Source: Prevotella sp.
Lineage (GTDB): Bacteria > Bacteroidota > Bacteroidia > Bacteroidales > Bacteroidaceae
Assembly: GCA_017548275.1 (NCBI GenBank)
Contig: JAFZAH010000042.1
Coordinates: 1 to 64,000 of the forward strand
Direction of reading: 5' to 3'
DNA: 64,000 nucleotides
Both the position numbers and the translations under genes were made by a program. Positions 43,344 to 51,762 of this stretch are shown here, one piece after another. Every line of letters begins with the position of its first letter. Position 1 is the first letter of the stretch. The notes beneath the pieces are model-generated. The model was not told where the DNA came from and did not search any database. It saw only the letters and a program-made list of their open reading frames with translations.

Positions 43344-44651
43344 CTAAGTCAACTGATTCCTCGATTTCATCTCCAAATAGCGGTTCACGACATTGACGAT
43401 GAGTTGGTCGGGGGTGGTAATCATACTGTAGATGCCGTTTTGACGCAGAGTGTTGGCAATGAGACGGCGCTCATACTGATATCGCTCTGCCGCCACATGC
43501 TGGAAATAATCCTGCTCGTCTGCTGTCGGTGAGGCGATGAAATCGCTCAATTCCACATCCTCGAAGAAAACAATCAACAATCGGTTACGCTTGTTCAACT
43601 GTTTGAGATAGGGCAGACTGCGCTTGAGGTCGCTCATGCCCGCAAACGACGTGAAAAGCACGATGAACGACCGTTTGTTGACAAAGCGGTTCACCTGTGT
43701 CAGGAGCGACGAATAGTCGGGTTCGCCGAAGGTCGTCTGCTGACGGTAGAGGTTCTCAAGGATGGTTTGCATGTGCCCGTGTTGGCGACTGGCAGGCACA
43801 AACGTGTCAAACTCCTCTGCAAAGGTCATCAGACCCGCCTTATCATCTTTGTTCATCGCCACGTATGAGAGCACCAGCGCCGCATTGATGGCATAATCGA
43901 GGTAGGTCATGCCGTTGAACGCCTGCTGCATGACACGGCCCTTGTCTATCAGGCTATAAATCTGTTGCGAACGCTCGTCCTGATAGACATTGACCATGAG
44001 TTGATGGCGGCGCGCCGACGCTTTCCAGTTGATGGTGCGGTAGTCATCGCCTTGCACATAATCCTTGATATGTTCGAAGTCAGTATTGTTGCCCACACGG
44101 CGGATGCGTTTGATGCCAGCCTCGACCAGGCTGTTGCTCACCGAGAGCATCTCCATACGGTTGAGCATCATATACGAGGGATAGACCTTCACCTCTTGGC
44201 TTGCAGGACAACGGAACTGCCGCTGTGCCAGACCGAGCGACGTGGAGGCATAGACCATGATATCGCCGAAGGAGAGCAATCCACGCTCTACGGGTCGCAG
44301 ACGGTAAACAATCGTGTCGGCTTGGCCGGATGCGAGACGCAGACGGAACGACAGGTCGCGCCGCTGCAACTCGACAGGCGCCTCATCGATGACCTGCACG
44401 CTGAGCGGGAACAGGCTGTTGTTGCCGACGCGCAGCCTCACCTCGTTGTCATCGCCATTTGAAAAACGGTCAGCACATTCACGCGACGCCTCCACAGCAC
44501 TGCGCGTGTGGAGCATCACCCAGTCGGCAGCCAACACCACGACGAAGAGCACGAGCAGCACCAAGCCTATCGTGAACAACTGCGGCACCAGCACACCCAA
44601 GCCGGTGATGACCGCTATGGCGAACAATATGATAAAACTACGTGTGGTCAA
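43344..44651 (-). CDS. DUF58 protein of a MoxR cluster
   Basis: 435 residues. Two membrane helices at the N-terminus, then a DUF58 core: TDFEHIKDYVQGDDYRTINW (the typical DYRxINWKASAR block) and later VNVYQDERSQQIYSLIDKG with a von Willebrand-like fold. DUF58 proteins are partners of MoxR ATPases. It lies about 135 bases after the moxR gene, last in the leftward cluster. Confidence 0.87.
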   Translation of the reverse strand: MTTRSFIILFAIAVITGLGVLVPQLFTIGLVLLVLFVVVLAADWVMLHTRSAVEASRECADRFSNGDDNEVRLRVGNNSLFPLSVQVIDEAPVELQRRDLSFRLRLASGQADTIVYRLRPVERGLLSFGDIMVYASTSLGLAQRQFRCPASQEVKVYPSYMMLNRMEMLSVSNSLVEAGIKRIRRVGNNTDFEHIKDYVQGDDYRTINWKASARRHQLMVNVYQDERSQQIYSLIDKGRVMQQAFNGMTYLDYAINAALVLSYVAMNKDDKAGLMTFAEEFDTFVPASRQHGHMQTILENLYRQQTTFGEPDYSSLLTQVNRFVNKRSFIVLFTSFAGMSDLKRSLPYLKQLNKRNRLLIVFFEDVELSDFIASPTADEQDYFQHVAAERYQYERRLIANTLRQNGIYSMITTPDQLIVNVVNRYLEMKSRNQLT

Positions 44652-44690
44652 TGTGAATGACGAATGTTGAATGTCGAATGTTAAATGGTA
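44646..44690. repeat. Short-word repeat block, GAATGTTGAATGTC type
   Basis: Words GAATGTT and GAATGTC recur at the DUF58 start; the block joins a CCCTCCCCTCGGGGAGGG hairpin (about 44755-44775). Confidence 0.55.
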
Positions 44691-44785
44691 GCTGCGCGAT
44701 GAAGAATAAAGAATGTAGAATTGAGTGGAAGGTCTCTTATAGTGAGAAACTCCACCCTCCCCTCGGGGAGGGACAGGGAGGGGGC

Positions 44786-45763
44786 TTAATTCGGAATCTT
44801 CACCTGATTGATGAGCCGTTGCACCACTTTCAGTGCGGTGTGGCCCTCCATCTCAGCCTCAGCGGTGAGCATCATGCGGTGCTGTAACACTGAGGGCGCC
44901 ACATACTTGATGTCGTCGGGCGTGACGAAATCGCGACCCTGCAACAGGGCGAAAGCCTTTGACGAGCGCAACAGCGCCACGGCAGCACGCGGCGAGGCTC
45001 CCAGATACACGGCACGGTCGCTGCGGGTCTGCTGCACCACCTGCGCAATATAGACCAACAACGAGTTGTCAACATACACATTAGCCACCAACGCCCGATA
45101 GCGGAGCAGTTCATCACGGGTGAGCACGGGTTGCAGATGCTCGAGTTTCACCAGTCGCGCATTGCTCTGATGGCGCTGAAGGATAGCCACCTCCTGGTCA
45201 ATCGTAGGATAGAGCATGGAGATTTTCATCAGGAAACGGTCAAGTTGTGCTTCAGGCAGTTTGTATGTGCCTTCCTGCTCCACGGGGTTTTGCGTGGCCA
45301 GCACGGTGAAGAGGTCGCCCAGCGCATAGGTCGTTCCGTCAATAGAAGCCTGCCTTTCCTCCATGACCTCGAAGAGAGCCGCCTGGGTCTTGGCGGGCGC
45401 ACGGTTGATCTCATCAACCAGCACCACATCGGCAAAGACAGGACCGCGATGGAAGTCAAACTCCGAGTTTTTCATATTGAACACGGTGGTTCCGAGCACG
45501 TCAGACGGCATTAGGTCGGGTGTGAACTGCAGTCGGCTGAAACGCGCGTCGAGCAGTTGCGACACTACACGTGCCAACAATGTCTTCGCCACACCGGGCA
45601 CACCCTCTAATAGCACATGGCCGTCGGCGAGGATGGCTGTTAGCAGCAGGTTGACAGGCATCTCCTGTCCTACGATAACCGATGCGATAGACTGCCGTAT
45701 GACATTGACCTTCTGTGAAAATTCCGTGAGGTCGATTCGGGGTTGGTTATTGGTCTGTTCCAT
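44786..45763 (-). CDS. MoxR-type AAA+ ATPase
   Basis: 325 residues. Walker A GVPGVAKTLLARV, Walker B DVVLVDEINRAP, sensor 1 LATQNPVEQEGTYKLPEAQ, and the C-terminal AAA lid (SPRAAVALLRSSKAFA). MoxR ATPases act as chaperones for assembly of partner complexes. It is followed by the DUF58 gene and preceded by DUF4350 and DUF4129 genes in one cluster. The client is unknown. Confidence 0.95.
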   Translation of the reverse strand: MEQTNNQPRIDLTEFSQKVNVIRQSIASVIVGQEMPVNLLLTAILADGHVLLEGVPGVAKTLLARVVSQLLDARFSRLQFTPDLMPSDVLGTTVFNMKNSEFDFHRGPVFADVVLVDEINRAPAKTQAALFEVMEERQASIDGTTYALGDLFTVLATQNPVEQEGTYKLPEAQLDRFLMKISMLYPTIDQEVAILQRHQSNARLVKLEHLQPVLTRDELLRYRALVANVYVDNSLLVYIAQVVQQTRSDRAVYLGASPRAAVALLRSSKAFALLQGRDFVTPDDIKYVAPSVLQHRMMLTAEAEMEGHTALKVVQRLINQVKIPN

Positions 45764-45783
45764 ATCTTATTTGGTTATTATTT

Positions 45784-45925
45784 GGTTTTTAAGGAGTGGA
45801 AGGAGTGAGGGAGTGGAGGAGTGAATACAATAGTAGTTCTTCTAAGATTTTCTAAGATTTCATAGGTTTCCTAAGTTTTTTAGGACAACTATTGGCTGTA
45901 ACTTCCTTAACTTCTTTAACTTCCA
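45784..45925. repeat. Short-word repeat blocks, GGAGTG and CTTAACTTC types
   Basis: GGAGTGGAAGGAGTGAGG words, then TTTCTAAGATTT and CTTAACTTCTTT words, between the MoxR start and the DUF4350 stop. Confidence 0.55.
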
Positions 45926-45930
45926 TATAT

Positions 45931-47184
45931 TTATATTGCTGACAATATTTGGTTCATGCGGTCAATCATCTGTTGTACCAGAGAGAAATCCACCTTCTCA
46001 TCAGAACCCAGACGTTTTTGCACACTTTGTATCAACTGTGCAACGGATTCCTGCTCCATACCGCTTCTTTGAGCCAGCAGGTACATATTTTGCGACTCGC
46101 GGTCGTGGTCGTTGATGTCAATCATCAGGCGGCGGCGCAACTCTTCAGCGAAATAGGTGTATTTCATCTTCAGCAGCGAGCGGTAGTCGCCACGATTGTA
46201 GTAGATATTGCCCACGATTTGCACAAACTCCAGCGAATGGTTCTTGGGCGTTTGTTTTACGGGGATAATCCGCTGTTTGCGACGCGCGTGCATCACGGCG
46301 AAGAGCACCAAGGCTGCCAAGGCGATATAAAGAGCCGCGCGCAGCGGTGCACTGGAAAGGAAGAAACTGAGGAATGATGGTCCTCTGCTATCCGATTTGC
46401 TGTGTCCACTCCTTATTTCGGGATTATCGGGCGGGGGTTGCAATCTTGTGACAGGCCGGTTGGATATTTGTTCCATCAACCGCAACACATAGCGGGATAT
46501 CTCATCGTCGAGGATACCGTAATTGGTCAACAGTAACGGTGTGGTGACGACAATCAGCGCCCCTCCTTTGCTGTTCGACATGACCTTGACCGCCACTGCA
46601 AAATTCTTATCTATTGTCGCTAAATAATCCACACGGGGGTTGTCTTTCTTAAGAGTTATGCCCATCAACTCAGGAGGCACATGACAAACGAAAGGTTCAT
46701 CGCCGGCATGGCTCCATTGTAGGGTTTCAAATCTCTTACTCTCCAACGATTTTTTTAAATATTCAAAAATAAAATAATAGGAAGTATGTTGAACCAATTT
46801 CCATTTGTCAGCAATTTCCTCCGAGAAACAATCTGTAACCACCATCACGCGGCACCCTTGATTGACCATCGCCTCGATGTGTTTTCCTTCGTCTTCATCT
46901 AACATCCAACATTCAGTCAACAAGAGAGACCGGACTTTCCATTCTTTGGGAGAAAGACTGTCGAGGTCGGCCGTCAGCACCTGATAGCCATTGGGCAGTG
47001 TCTCGGCCATAATGGTGTCAAACACAGCATATCCAAAGGGGTCGGAATTTGATAGGGCCGGGTGCAACCAACGCCTTGCATCGTCATATTTCTTGGCATT
47101 CTGACAGCGCGACAGCATGACCGCCCCCACAATGAGGGCCACAATGCCCAACAATGCCAATCCTATCGTCTTGCCGTCACGCAT
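45931..47184 (-). CDS. DUF4350 membrane protein
   Basis: 417 residues. A membrane helix at about 10-25 and another around residue 290, with a periplasmic region between them (LTADLDSLSPKEW, CRVMVVTDCFSEEIAD). The rest is cytoplasmic. Members of the family appear in MoxR clusters and have no known activity. It overlaps the DUF4129 gene by eight bases, so they are translated together. Confidence 0.85.
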   Translation of the reverse strand: MRDGKTIGLALLGIVALIVGAVMLSRCQNAKKYDDARRWLHPALSNSDPFGYAVFDTIMAETLPNGYQVLTADLDSLSPKEWKVRSLLLTECWMLDEDEGKHIEAMVNQGCRVMVVTDCFSEEIADKWKLVQHTSYYFIFEYLKKSLESKRFETLQWSHAGDEPFVCHVPPELMGITLKKDNPRVDYLATIDKNFAVAVKVMSNSKGGALIVVTTPLLLTNYGILDDEISRYVLRLMEQISNRPVTRLQPPPDNPEIRSGHSKSDSRGPSFLSFFLSSAPLRAALYIALAALVLFAVMHARRKQRIIPVKQTPKNHSLEFVQIVGNIYYNRGDYRSLLKMKYTYFAEELRRRLMIDINDHDRESQNMYLLAQRSGMEQESVAQLIQSVQKRLGSDEKVDFSLVQQMIDRMNQILSAI

Positions 47185-47809
47185 GATGACCTCCTTTCTC
47201 TATCTCATCGCGCAGAAGCAATGCCTGTTGATACAACGACTCGTCGGCGGGATAATGGCCGAACCGCACCAACAGATAATGCAGGGTGAGCAACCGCAGC
47301 GACTCGCTGTCGGCCTCGCTCACATAATCCATCGGTGTTTTATACTTCTGCCAACGAATGCGTCCTTCATCGTCCAAACGGCGCAAGGTGGACAGATACA
47401 CCAGCCGCAGGGCTTCGGCCCAGTCGCCACGCGCCACGGCCTCGTCGATGGGGGTGGCGTAATCGTCTATTTCATAGATGTTGTCCACCACCTCGTCGTC
47501 ATTGTTTTCCTCCTCATCGGCCTTCTTCTTGTGCCAATCGGTATGACGCATCACCCACCATGCCACCAAAGCCAGCAACAGAACGAGGACAATAATCCAG
47601 AACACCGGTCCCAGATTGCCCAGCCATGAGAAGATGTCGCCAATGAAACTGCTGCCTTCCGGCGACGTCGGCAGGTCGTTAATAGGCGCAAGACCATTAT
47701 CCGACAATTCTTTTTCCGTAATCGGTGAAAGCCCCGATGTGTAGTCGTAATCCGACTGCCACTTTCGGAGCGTTTCCTGTGCGATGGATAATGTGTCTGC
47801 TACGTTCAT
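47177..47809 (-). CDS. DUF4129 domain protein
   Basis: 210 residues. One helix in the middle (FWIIVLVLLLALVAWWVM), then a soluble C-terminal domain (LRLVYLSTLRRLDDEGRIRW, PMDYVSEADSE), typical of the DUF4129 family. Members sit in transglutaminase-like or MoxR operons. It overlaps DUF4350 and starts 10 bases after the next gene's stop. Confidence 0.85.
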   Translation of the reverse strand: MNVADTLSIAQETLRKWQSDYDYTSGLSPITEKELSDNGLAPINDLPTSPEGSSFIGDIFSWLGNLGPVFWIIVLVLLLALVAWWVMRHTDWHKKKADEEENNDDEVVDNIYEIDDYATPIDEAVARGDWAEALRLVYLSTLRRLDDEGRIRWQKYKTPMDYVSEADSESLRLLTLHYLLVRFGHYPADESLYQQALLLRDEIEKGGHHA

Positions 47810-47818
47810 CCTGTGAGA

Positions 47819-48712
47819 TTATATTTCATCGAAATGGCGGACATCCTCGTAAAGCGATACCGAAGAGTATTTTTCCTCGGCATGACCGTATTGATAACCT
47901 GCGCCTATCATCATCACCGAGAGACAGGCCAGTGAGACAAAACTTTTCAGGGCTGCCGCCACACAATAAATGATATTATTTATTTCCAAACTTATGTTGC
48001 CGGAAAAGAACAGGTCAGACAGATAGGCATCGAGCAATTCCATCAGTGTTTCAGATGCTCCACGGAGGAAGAACAAGATAAGTGCCAATCCTGCCGACAC
48101 CATAAAGATGCCGCCCCAGGTATTGAATCCCAAATCAAGAGAATGACCCGCGGCACGAAGAGGCGGGTAATACCCCACCTGACTGGTGGGCGCATAGAGC
48201 GCAAAGGGTATGAAGACCGCGAGCAACAACAACTGAAGGAGCGGATTGGCTGAGCAAAAGAAGTAAAAGAGGAAATAGGCCACCAACGTTATGATGGCGG
48301 CGGCAGGCAACGAGCGTCTCAATGCGCCGCGCAGTTCGGTCCATGTCAGGCCACGCAAACGCCCCTCACGATATTGATACAGGCTCATCAACGCCCCGGT
48401 GGAGGTAAACAGCATCAGCAATGCCAATGCCGTGACCAGCATATCAGCAGAGAAAAGCCCACGGTTCTTAAACGTAAAGCCAAACAACAATTCCCCCATG
48501 TCGAAATGATCCCAAAAGAAATGATAAATAGTATTGACAGTGGATTGAGGCACTTGCAGCCATCCCAAGACGGCGGACAAGGGTACCAGCGGCAACACGC
48601 AACAACGCAGCCACCAGCGGCGGTTCTCGCGCAGGAAGTCAATCGTGGCGGTAATCTTCTCACCCGGCTCGCGAACACGGAAAAAATCTATCTTAGGCTG
48701 CTCGTTCTGCAT
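47819..48712 (-). CDS. Membrane protein of the MoxR cluster
   Basis: 297 residues from MQNEQPKIDFFRVREPG at 48712; an open frame of 15 more codons to 48757 lies in the next gene and is rejected. Five or six membrane helices are visible (residues about 32-55, 95-115, 160-190 and later). No family recognised. The position inside the cluster suggests a partner of the MoxR complex. It overlaps the SpoIIM-like gene by 20 bases. Confidence 0.78.
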   Translation of the reverse strand: MQNEQPKIDFFRVREPGEKITATIDFLRENRRWWLRCCVLPLVPLSAVLGWLQVPQSTVNTIYHFFWDHFDMGELLFGFTFKNRGLFSADMLVTALALLMLFTSTGALMSLYQYREGRLRGLTWTELRGALRRSLPAAAIITLVAYFLFYFFCSANPLLQLLLLAVFIPFALYAPTSQVGYYPPLRAAGHSLDLGFNTWGGIFMVSAGLALILFFLRGASETLMELLDAYLSDLFFSGNISLEINNIIYCVAAALKSFVSLACLSVMMIGAGYQYGHAEEKYSSVSLYEDVRHFDEI

Positions 48713-49658
48713 CGCGATGGCGTTTAGAAGGTAAATAAACGTAATAGTACAGCACAAAAAGCAGCGAGAGGAGGATAACTGTCAGGCGGAGCGCATCGGG
48801 CACATGTGTATAACGTGTGAATGTGCCCTCGATGAAAGCAGCCACAATCAGTACCGGCACGATACTGACCAAAATCTTCAGTCCGCGCTTCGCACTGCGT
48901 CGGAACGACTCCAAGCGACTATAGGTACCGGGGAAAAGCCAGCCGTTTCCCATGGCGATACCTGCGCCGCCCGCAATGACAATGGCCGACAGTTCGAGCG
49001 TGCCGTGGAGCATCATGGCCAGCAGACATTCGCCCAACACCCCGTGCTGCGCGAAGAAGGTGGGGAATGCGCCGACCATCAATCCGTTTTGCAAGAGATG
49101 GTATCCCGTGGCAAACGAGGTGAAGATGCCGGAAACGAAACAGATGAACGACACTAAGACATTGTTGAGCGTGATGCCGAGGAACATATCAATCGGCGGC
49201 TCACCGTTATACACGGCCATGGGTTCGCCGTTTTGGATATTATTCAGCGTCATGTCCATATACTCGTCGCCGAGGATGTTGCGCACATATTCCTCGCCGC
49301 CCAGAGCGGTGAAGATGCCCATGACGACAGCCACGAGGAAGATGATGAGTGACAGACGCAACTCCTTGCGCCCTTCATAGACCGCCAGCGGCACCTCATG
49401 CGTCCAGAAGGTAATCAGACGGCTCCATTTCTCGCGTTTGTGGTGATAGAGTTCGCCATGGAGCATCAGCGCCAGGTTGTTCAGGTATGATGTGACGCGC
49501 GAGTTGGGATAGTGGGTCTGTGCGAAGGCCAAATCAGCAGTCACTTCGGTGTAAGCCTCGACCAGTTCGTCAGGACTGCTGTTGGAGAAATCGAACGTGC
49601 GACGCTCGGCGATTTTCCACTTCTCCATGTTCTGCCGGATAAATATGGCTTCTTTCAT
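48693..49658 (-). CDS. SpoIIM-like membrane protein (DUF95)
   Basis: 321 residues from the Met at 49658; in-frame residues beyond come from a short-word repeat (GAATTGTGAATTATG) and are rejected. The stage II sporulation M/DUF95 motif appears in WTHEVPLAVYEGRKELRLS, VLVSFICFVSGIFTSFATG and LHGTLELSAIVIAGGAG. Five or more membrane helices. This family occurs with MoxR and RDD genes in non-sporulating bacteria; function unknown. It is the first gene of the leftward cluster. Confidence 0.88.
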   Translation of the reverse strand: MKEAIFIRQNMEKWKIAERRTFDFSNSSPDELVEAYTEVTADLAFAQTHYPNSRVTSYLNNLALMLHGELYHHKREKWSRLITFWTHEVPLAVYEGRKELRLSLIIFLVAVVMGIFTALGGEEYVRNILGDEYMDMTLNNIQNGEPMAVYNGEPPIDMFLGITLNNVLVSFICFVSGIFTSFATGYHLLQNGLMVGAFPTFFAQHGVLGECLLAMMLHGTLELSAIVIAGGAGIAMGNGWLFPGTYSRLESFRRSAKRGLKILVSIVPVLIVAAFIEGTFTRYTHVPDALRLTVILLSLLFVLYYYVYLPSKRHRDAERAA

Positions 49659-49660
49659 GA

Positions 49661-49715
49661 ATGTGGAATTGTGAATTATGAATTGTGAATTATGAATTGT
49701 GAATTGTGAATTAAA
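49661..49715. repeat. Short-word repeat block, GAATTGTGAATTATG type
   Basis: Ten-base words directly ahead of the SpoIIM-like start codon. A related set is at 54840-54950 and 59356-59386. Confidence 0.7.
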
Positions 49716-49730
49716 TCCCACTTATCGTTG

Positions 49731-49758
49731 CAAAATTATAGAGAAAATATTATTTTTG
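49731..49758. promoter_or_regulatory. Divergent promoters of SpoIIM-like and RDD genes
   Basis: TAATTTTG at complement 49731-49738 leads to the SpoIIM-like cluster. TATTTTTG at 49751-49758 leads to the RDD gene, 26 bases before its ATG at 49785. Confidence 0.65.
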
Positions 49759-49784
49759 CAAACAAAAATAGGAGAAAAATTACT

Positions 49785-50516
49785 ATGGCTGAAACAAATA
49801 TCACCACAGGACAATACGTACGACTGAGCATGCCGGCGGCGAGCGTGCTCTCACGTATCACGGCGTGGATAATCGACGGGGCGCTGATGCTTTTCTATAC
49901 AATAATAATGGCATCCATGGTATCCATCATGATGATAAGAGCCTCGCAAACTATCAAGACTATCGTCATCATCATGTTCATCGCACTGCCTATATATTTT
50001 TATCCCTTTTTATGCGAGAAATGCTGGAAAGGAAAGACACTTGGCAAACATGTGATGAACATCCATGTGGTCAACCTCGACGGGTCGCGACCCTCCACCG
50101 GGCAACTGCTCATACGGTGGCTGTTGTTCCTCGTCGACGGTTTGCTGCTCGGGCCCAGCATTGGTATTTTGTCTATCATCTTCACGCGCAACAGCCAACG
50201 GTTAGGCGACTTAGCGGCTGGTACCGTTGTCGTTCGCACGAAGGATTATGCCAAGATGCACATCCGTTTGCAGGACTTCCTGTTCAACAACCCCAATTAC
50301 CGGCCTTTCTACACCGAGGCGGCCAACCTGTCGTGGCGGCAGGCGGAGACCATTGCCCGCGTGCTGCACGAGCCCATGGACATCAACCACCGCCGTCAAT
50401 TGATTCCCCAGTTGGCGCAGCAGGTACAACAAACGCTTAACATCACACCCGTGATGCCGCCCGAGCAGTTCCTACAAACCATCGTCAACGATTACTATTA
50501 TTACGATGTGAGGTAG
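49785..50516 (+). CDS. RDD-family membrane protein
   Basis: 243 residues from ATG 49785; a frame opening at a TTG upstream overlaps the promoter box and is rejected. The RDD domain is visible as RITAWIIDGALMLFYTI, FLCEKCWKGKTLGKHVMNIHV and TRNSQRLGDLAAGTVVVRTKD. Three membrane helices. The rest (about 100 residues) is a soluble C-terminal tail. It is divergent from the SpoIIM-like gene, completing the common RDD/SpoIIM/MoxR neighbourhood. Confidence 0.9.
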   Translation: MAETNITTGQYVRLSMPAASVLSRITAWIIDGALMLFYTIIMASMVSIMMIRASQTIKTIVIIMFIALPIYFYPFLCEKCWKGKTLGKHVMNIHVVNLDGSRPSTGQLLIRWLLFLVDGLLLGPSIGILSIIFTRNSQRLGDLAAGTVVVRTKDYAKMHIRLQDFLFNNPNYRPFYTEAANLSWRQAETIARVLHEPMDINHRRQLIPQLAQQVQQTLNITPVMPPEQFLQTIVNDYYYYDVR

Positions 50517-50549
50517 GAGACTAAAAAACAACGGATTTCACGAATTTCA

Positions 50550-50660
50550 CGGATTTGAGTTAAGGACTGAGGGAAGAACCCAAAACCTCTACCCTAAGCT
50601 AGCGGGTATTATTCCGTCAATCAGTTCCCTCCCTATGGGAGGGTTAGGGTGGGTTTTCAT
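50550..50660. repeat. Word repeats and a CCCTCCC element behind the RDD gene
   Basis: CCCTCCCTATGGGAGGG at about 50627-50643 is a hairpin of the same class as copies A and B; GTTAGGGTGGGTTTTC follows it. Confidence 0.6.
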
Positions 50661-50667
50661 TTAAGCA

Positions 50668-50731
50668 CAAAAAAAAGGACTCCGCCGAGTCCCAACCTTT
50701 GTTAACCTTAAATCTAATACTATGAAAAACA
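50668..50731 (-). ncRNA. Candidate small RNA
   Basis: A leftward unit of about 64 nt. The promoter is TTTG (complement 50766-50769), 21 bases, then TAACTTTG (complement 50737-50744), so a start near 50731 is expected. The sequence between holds no open frame. It ends in a hairpin (GGACTC loop GGCG GAGTCC) followed by eight T. Promoter, body and terminator are all visible in under 110 bases. I do not name a family. Confidence 0.55.
50677..50692 (-). terminator. Terminator of the small RNA
   Basis: Six-bp G-C-rich stem with a four-base loop followed on the minus strand by TTTTTTTT. Confidence 0.75.
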
Positions 50732-50736
50732 CAGTG

Positions 50737-50769
50737 CAAAGTTAAGGCATACACCTTATTAATACCAAA
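50737..50769 (-). promoter_or_regulatory. Promoter of the small RNA
   Basis: TAACTTTG (complement 50737-50744) and TTTG (complement 50766-50769). Confidence 0.55.
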
Positions 50770-51190
50770 TGTTTGGATAGATTTTTCAATTGAAAGTTTA
50801 ATTTCTTGATTTATATCAATTCGAAAGTTGTGTACGCACACTAAAACAAATCAGAAACGGGATTGTTTATGGATTACGAATTCTGTTCGTTCTTGCCCTC
50901 TGACATACTCTTCTAACCTATGGGCATTCATCGGGGAGGACGTTCATCGGAAACCAACAGAACGGGAGACCAATTGCGATTCTGACTGTCCTCTGCTCAC
51001 TAAAAAAACCGTGATTTCGGACAAATTGAGAGGGTGTTTGGTTATTTGTCCGAAATATGGGGAGGTGTCCGAAGCAGACGACACCATTCTTCACGTTATT
51101 CTTGGAAACAGGGGCTTTTGCACTGTACCTTTGCAATGTCAAAAGACAAAAACCAAATAATAATCAACAACAAACAATAAAAAAGTCATT
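50770..51190. other. Upstream region of the PepSY-like gene with an interrupted palindrome
   Basis: No gene seen. A 13-bp perfect inverted repeat (ATTTCGGACAAAT, 51014-51026 and 51044-51056) flanks 17 bases. A second, weaker dyad (GGTGTC/GACACC) is near 51064-51085. TACCTTTG at 51126-51133 is a -7 box for the next gene. An open frame over 50828-51160 has no family signature and is rejected. Confidence 0.55.
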
Positions 51191-51652
51191 ATGAGAACTA
51201 TAAAAAAACTGGCAATGTTGATACTGACGGGTATCCTTTCCGTACTATCATTCTTCGCCTGCACCGACGATAGTAAAATGGCTTTCGTGAATGACACAAC
51301 GATAGACAGCAATGAACTCCCAGTGACCGCACAGATATTCATCAACGAGTCTTTCCCCAGAGCCCACATCATCTCCATAGATTTTGAAGAAGCAAAATAT
51401 GAGGTGCGACTGAATAACGGCACGGAAATCGACTTCGACTTAAACGGCAACTGGGAAATGGTTGACTGCCTTCTTAGGGAAATCCCCGCCCATATCATCC
51501 CCATCGAGGTTGCAAACACCGTGAAGGAACAGTTCCCTGATGCTGAAATCACGAGAATCGAAAAAGAGCATTATGGCTATGACGTTGAACTGTCAAACGA
51601 CCTTGACCTGAAATTCAACTATCAAGGTATGATTCTCGACATGGGGTTCTAA
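51191..51652 (+). CDS. PepSY-like lipoprotein
   Basis: 153 residues. A lipoprotein signal ending SFFACT. Two related repeats follow (FINESFPRAHIISIDFE ... YEVRLNNGTEIDFD and VKEQFPDAEITRIEKE ... YDVELSNDLDLKFN), the pattern of the PepSY-like family (a beta-lactamase inhibitor-like fold). Members are periplasmic or surface proteins of unknown role in Bacteroidetes. Promoter at 51126-51133 and terminator at 51709-51733; alone in its unit. Confidence 0.85.
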   Translation: MRTIKKLAMLILTGILSVLSFFACTDDSKMAFVNDTTIDSNELPVTAQIFINESFPRAHIISIDFEEAKYEVRLNNGTEIDFDLNGNWEMVDCLLREIPAHIIPIEVANTVKEQFPDAEITRIEKEHYGYDVELSNDLDLKFNYQGMILDMGF

Positions 51653-51708
51653 AATAAATGAAAAAGAATTCTGAGATTTAATAATGATACTTTCTTTACT
51701 TGAAAAGG

Positions 51709-51733
51709 CTGTGCCGTGAGGTACAGTTTTTTT
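51709..51733 (+). terminator. Terminator of the PepSY-like gene
   Basis: CTGTGCC paired with GGTACAG (one G-T pair), loop GTGA, followed by TTTTTTT. Confidence 0.7.
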
Positions 51734-51762
51734 GTGATATAAAGCCCCCTGCCGATTTGTAT

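Noticed and set aside
49659-49721. Extended N-terminus of the SpoIIM-like protein
   Set aside because: Translation of the GAATTGTGAATT word repeat; the Met at 49658 matches the protein start.
50828-51160. 110-codon frame upstream of the PepSY-like gene
   Set aside because: It lacks a family signature and runs across the dyad and promoter box of the next gene.
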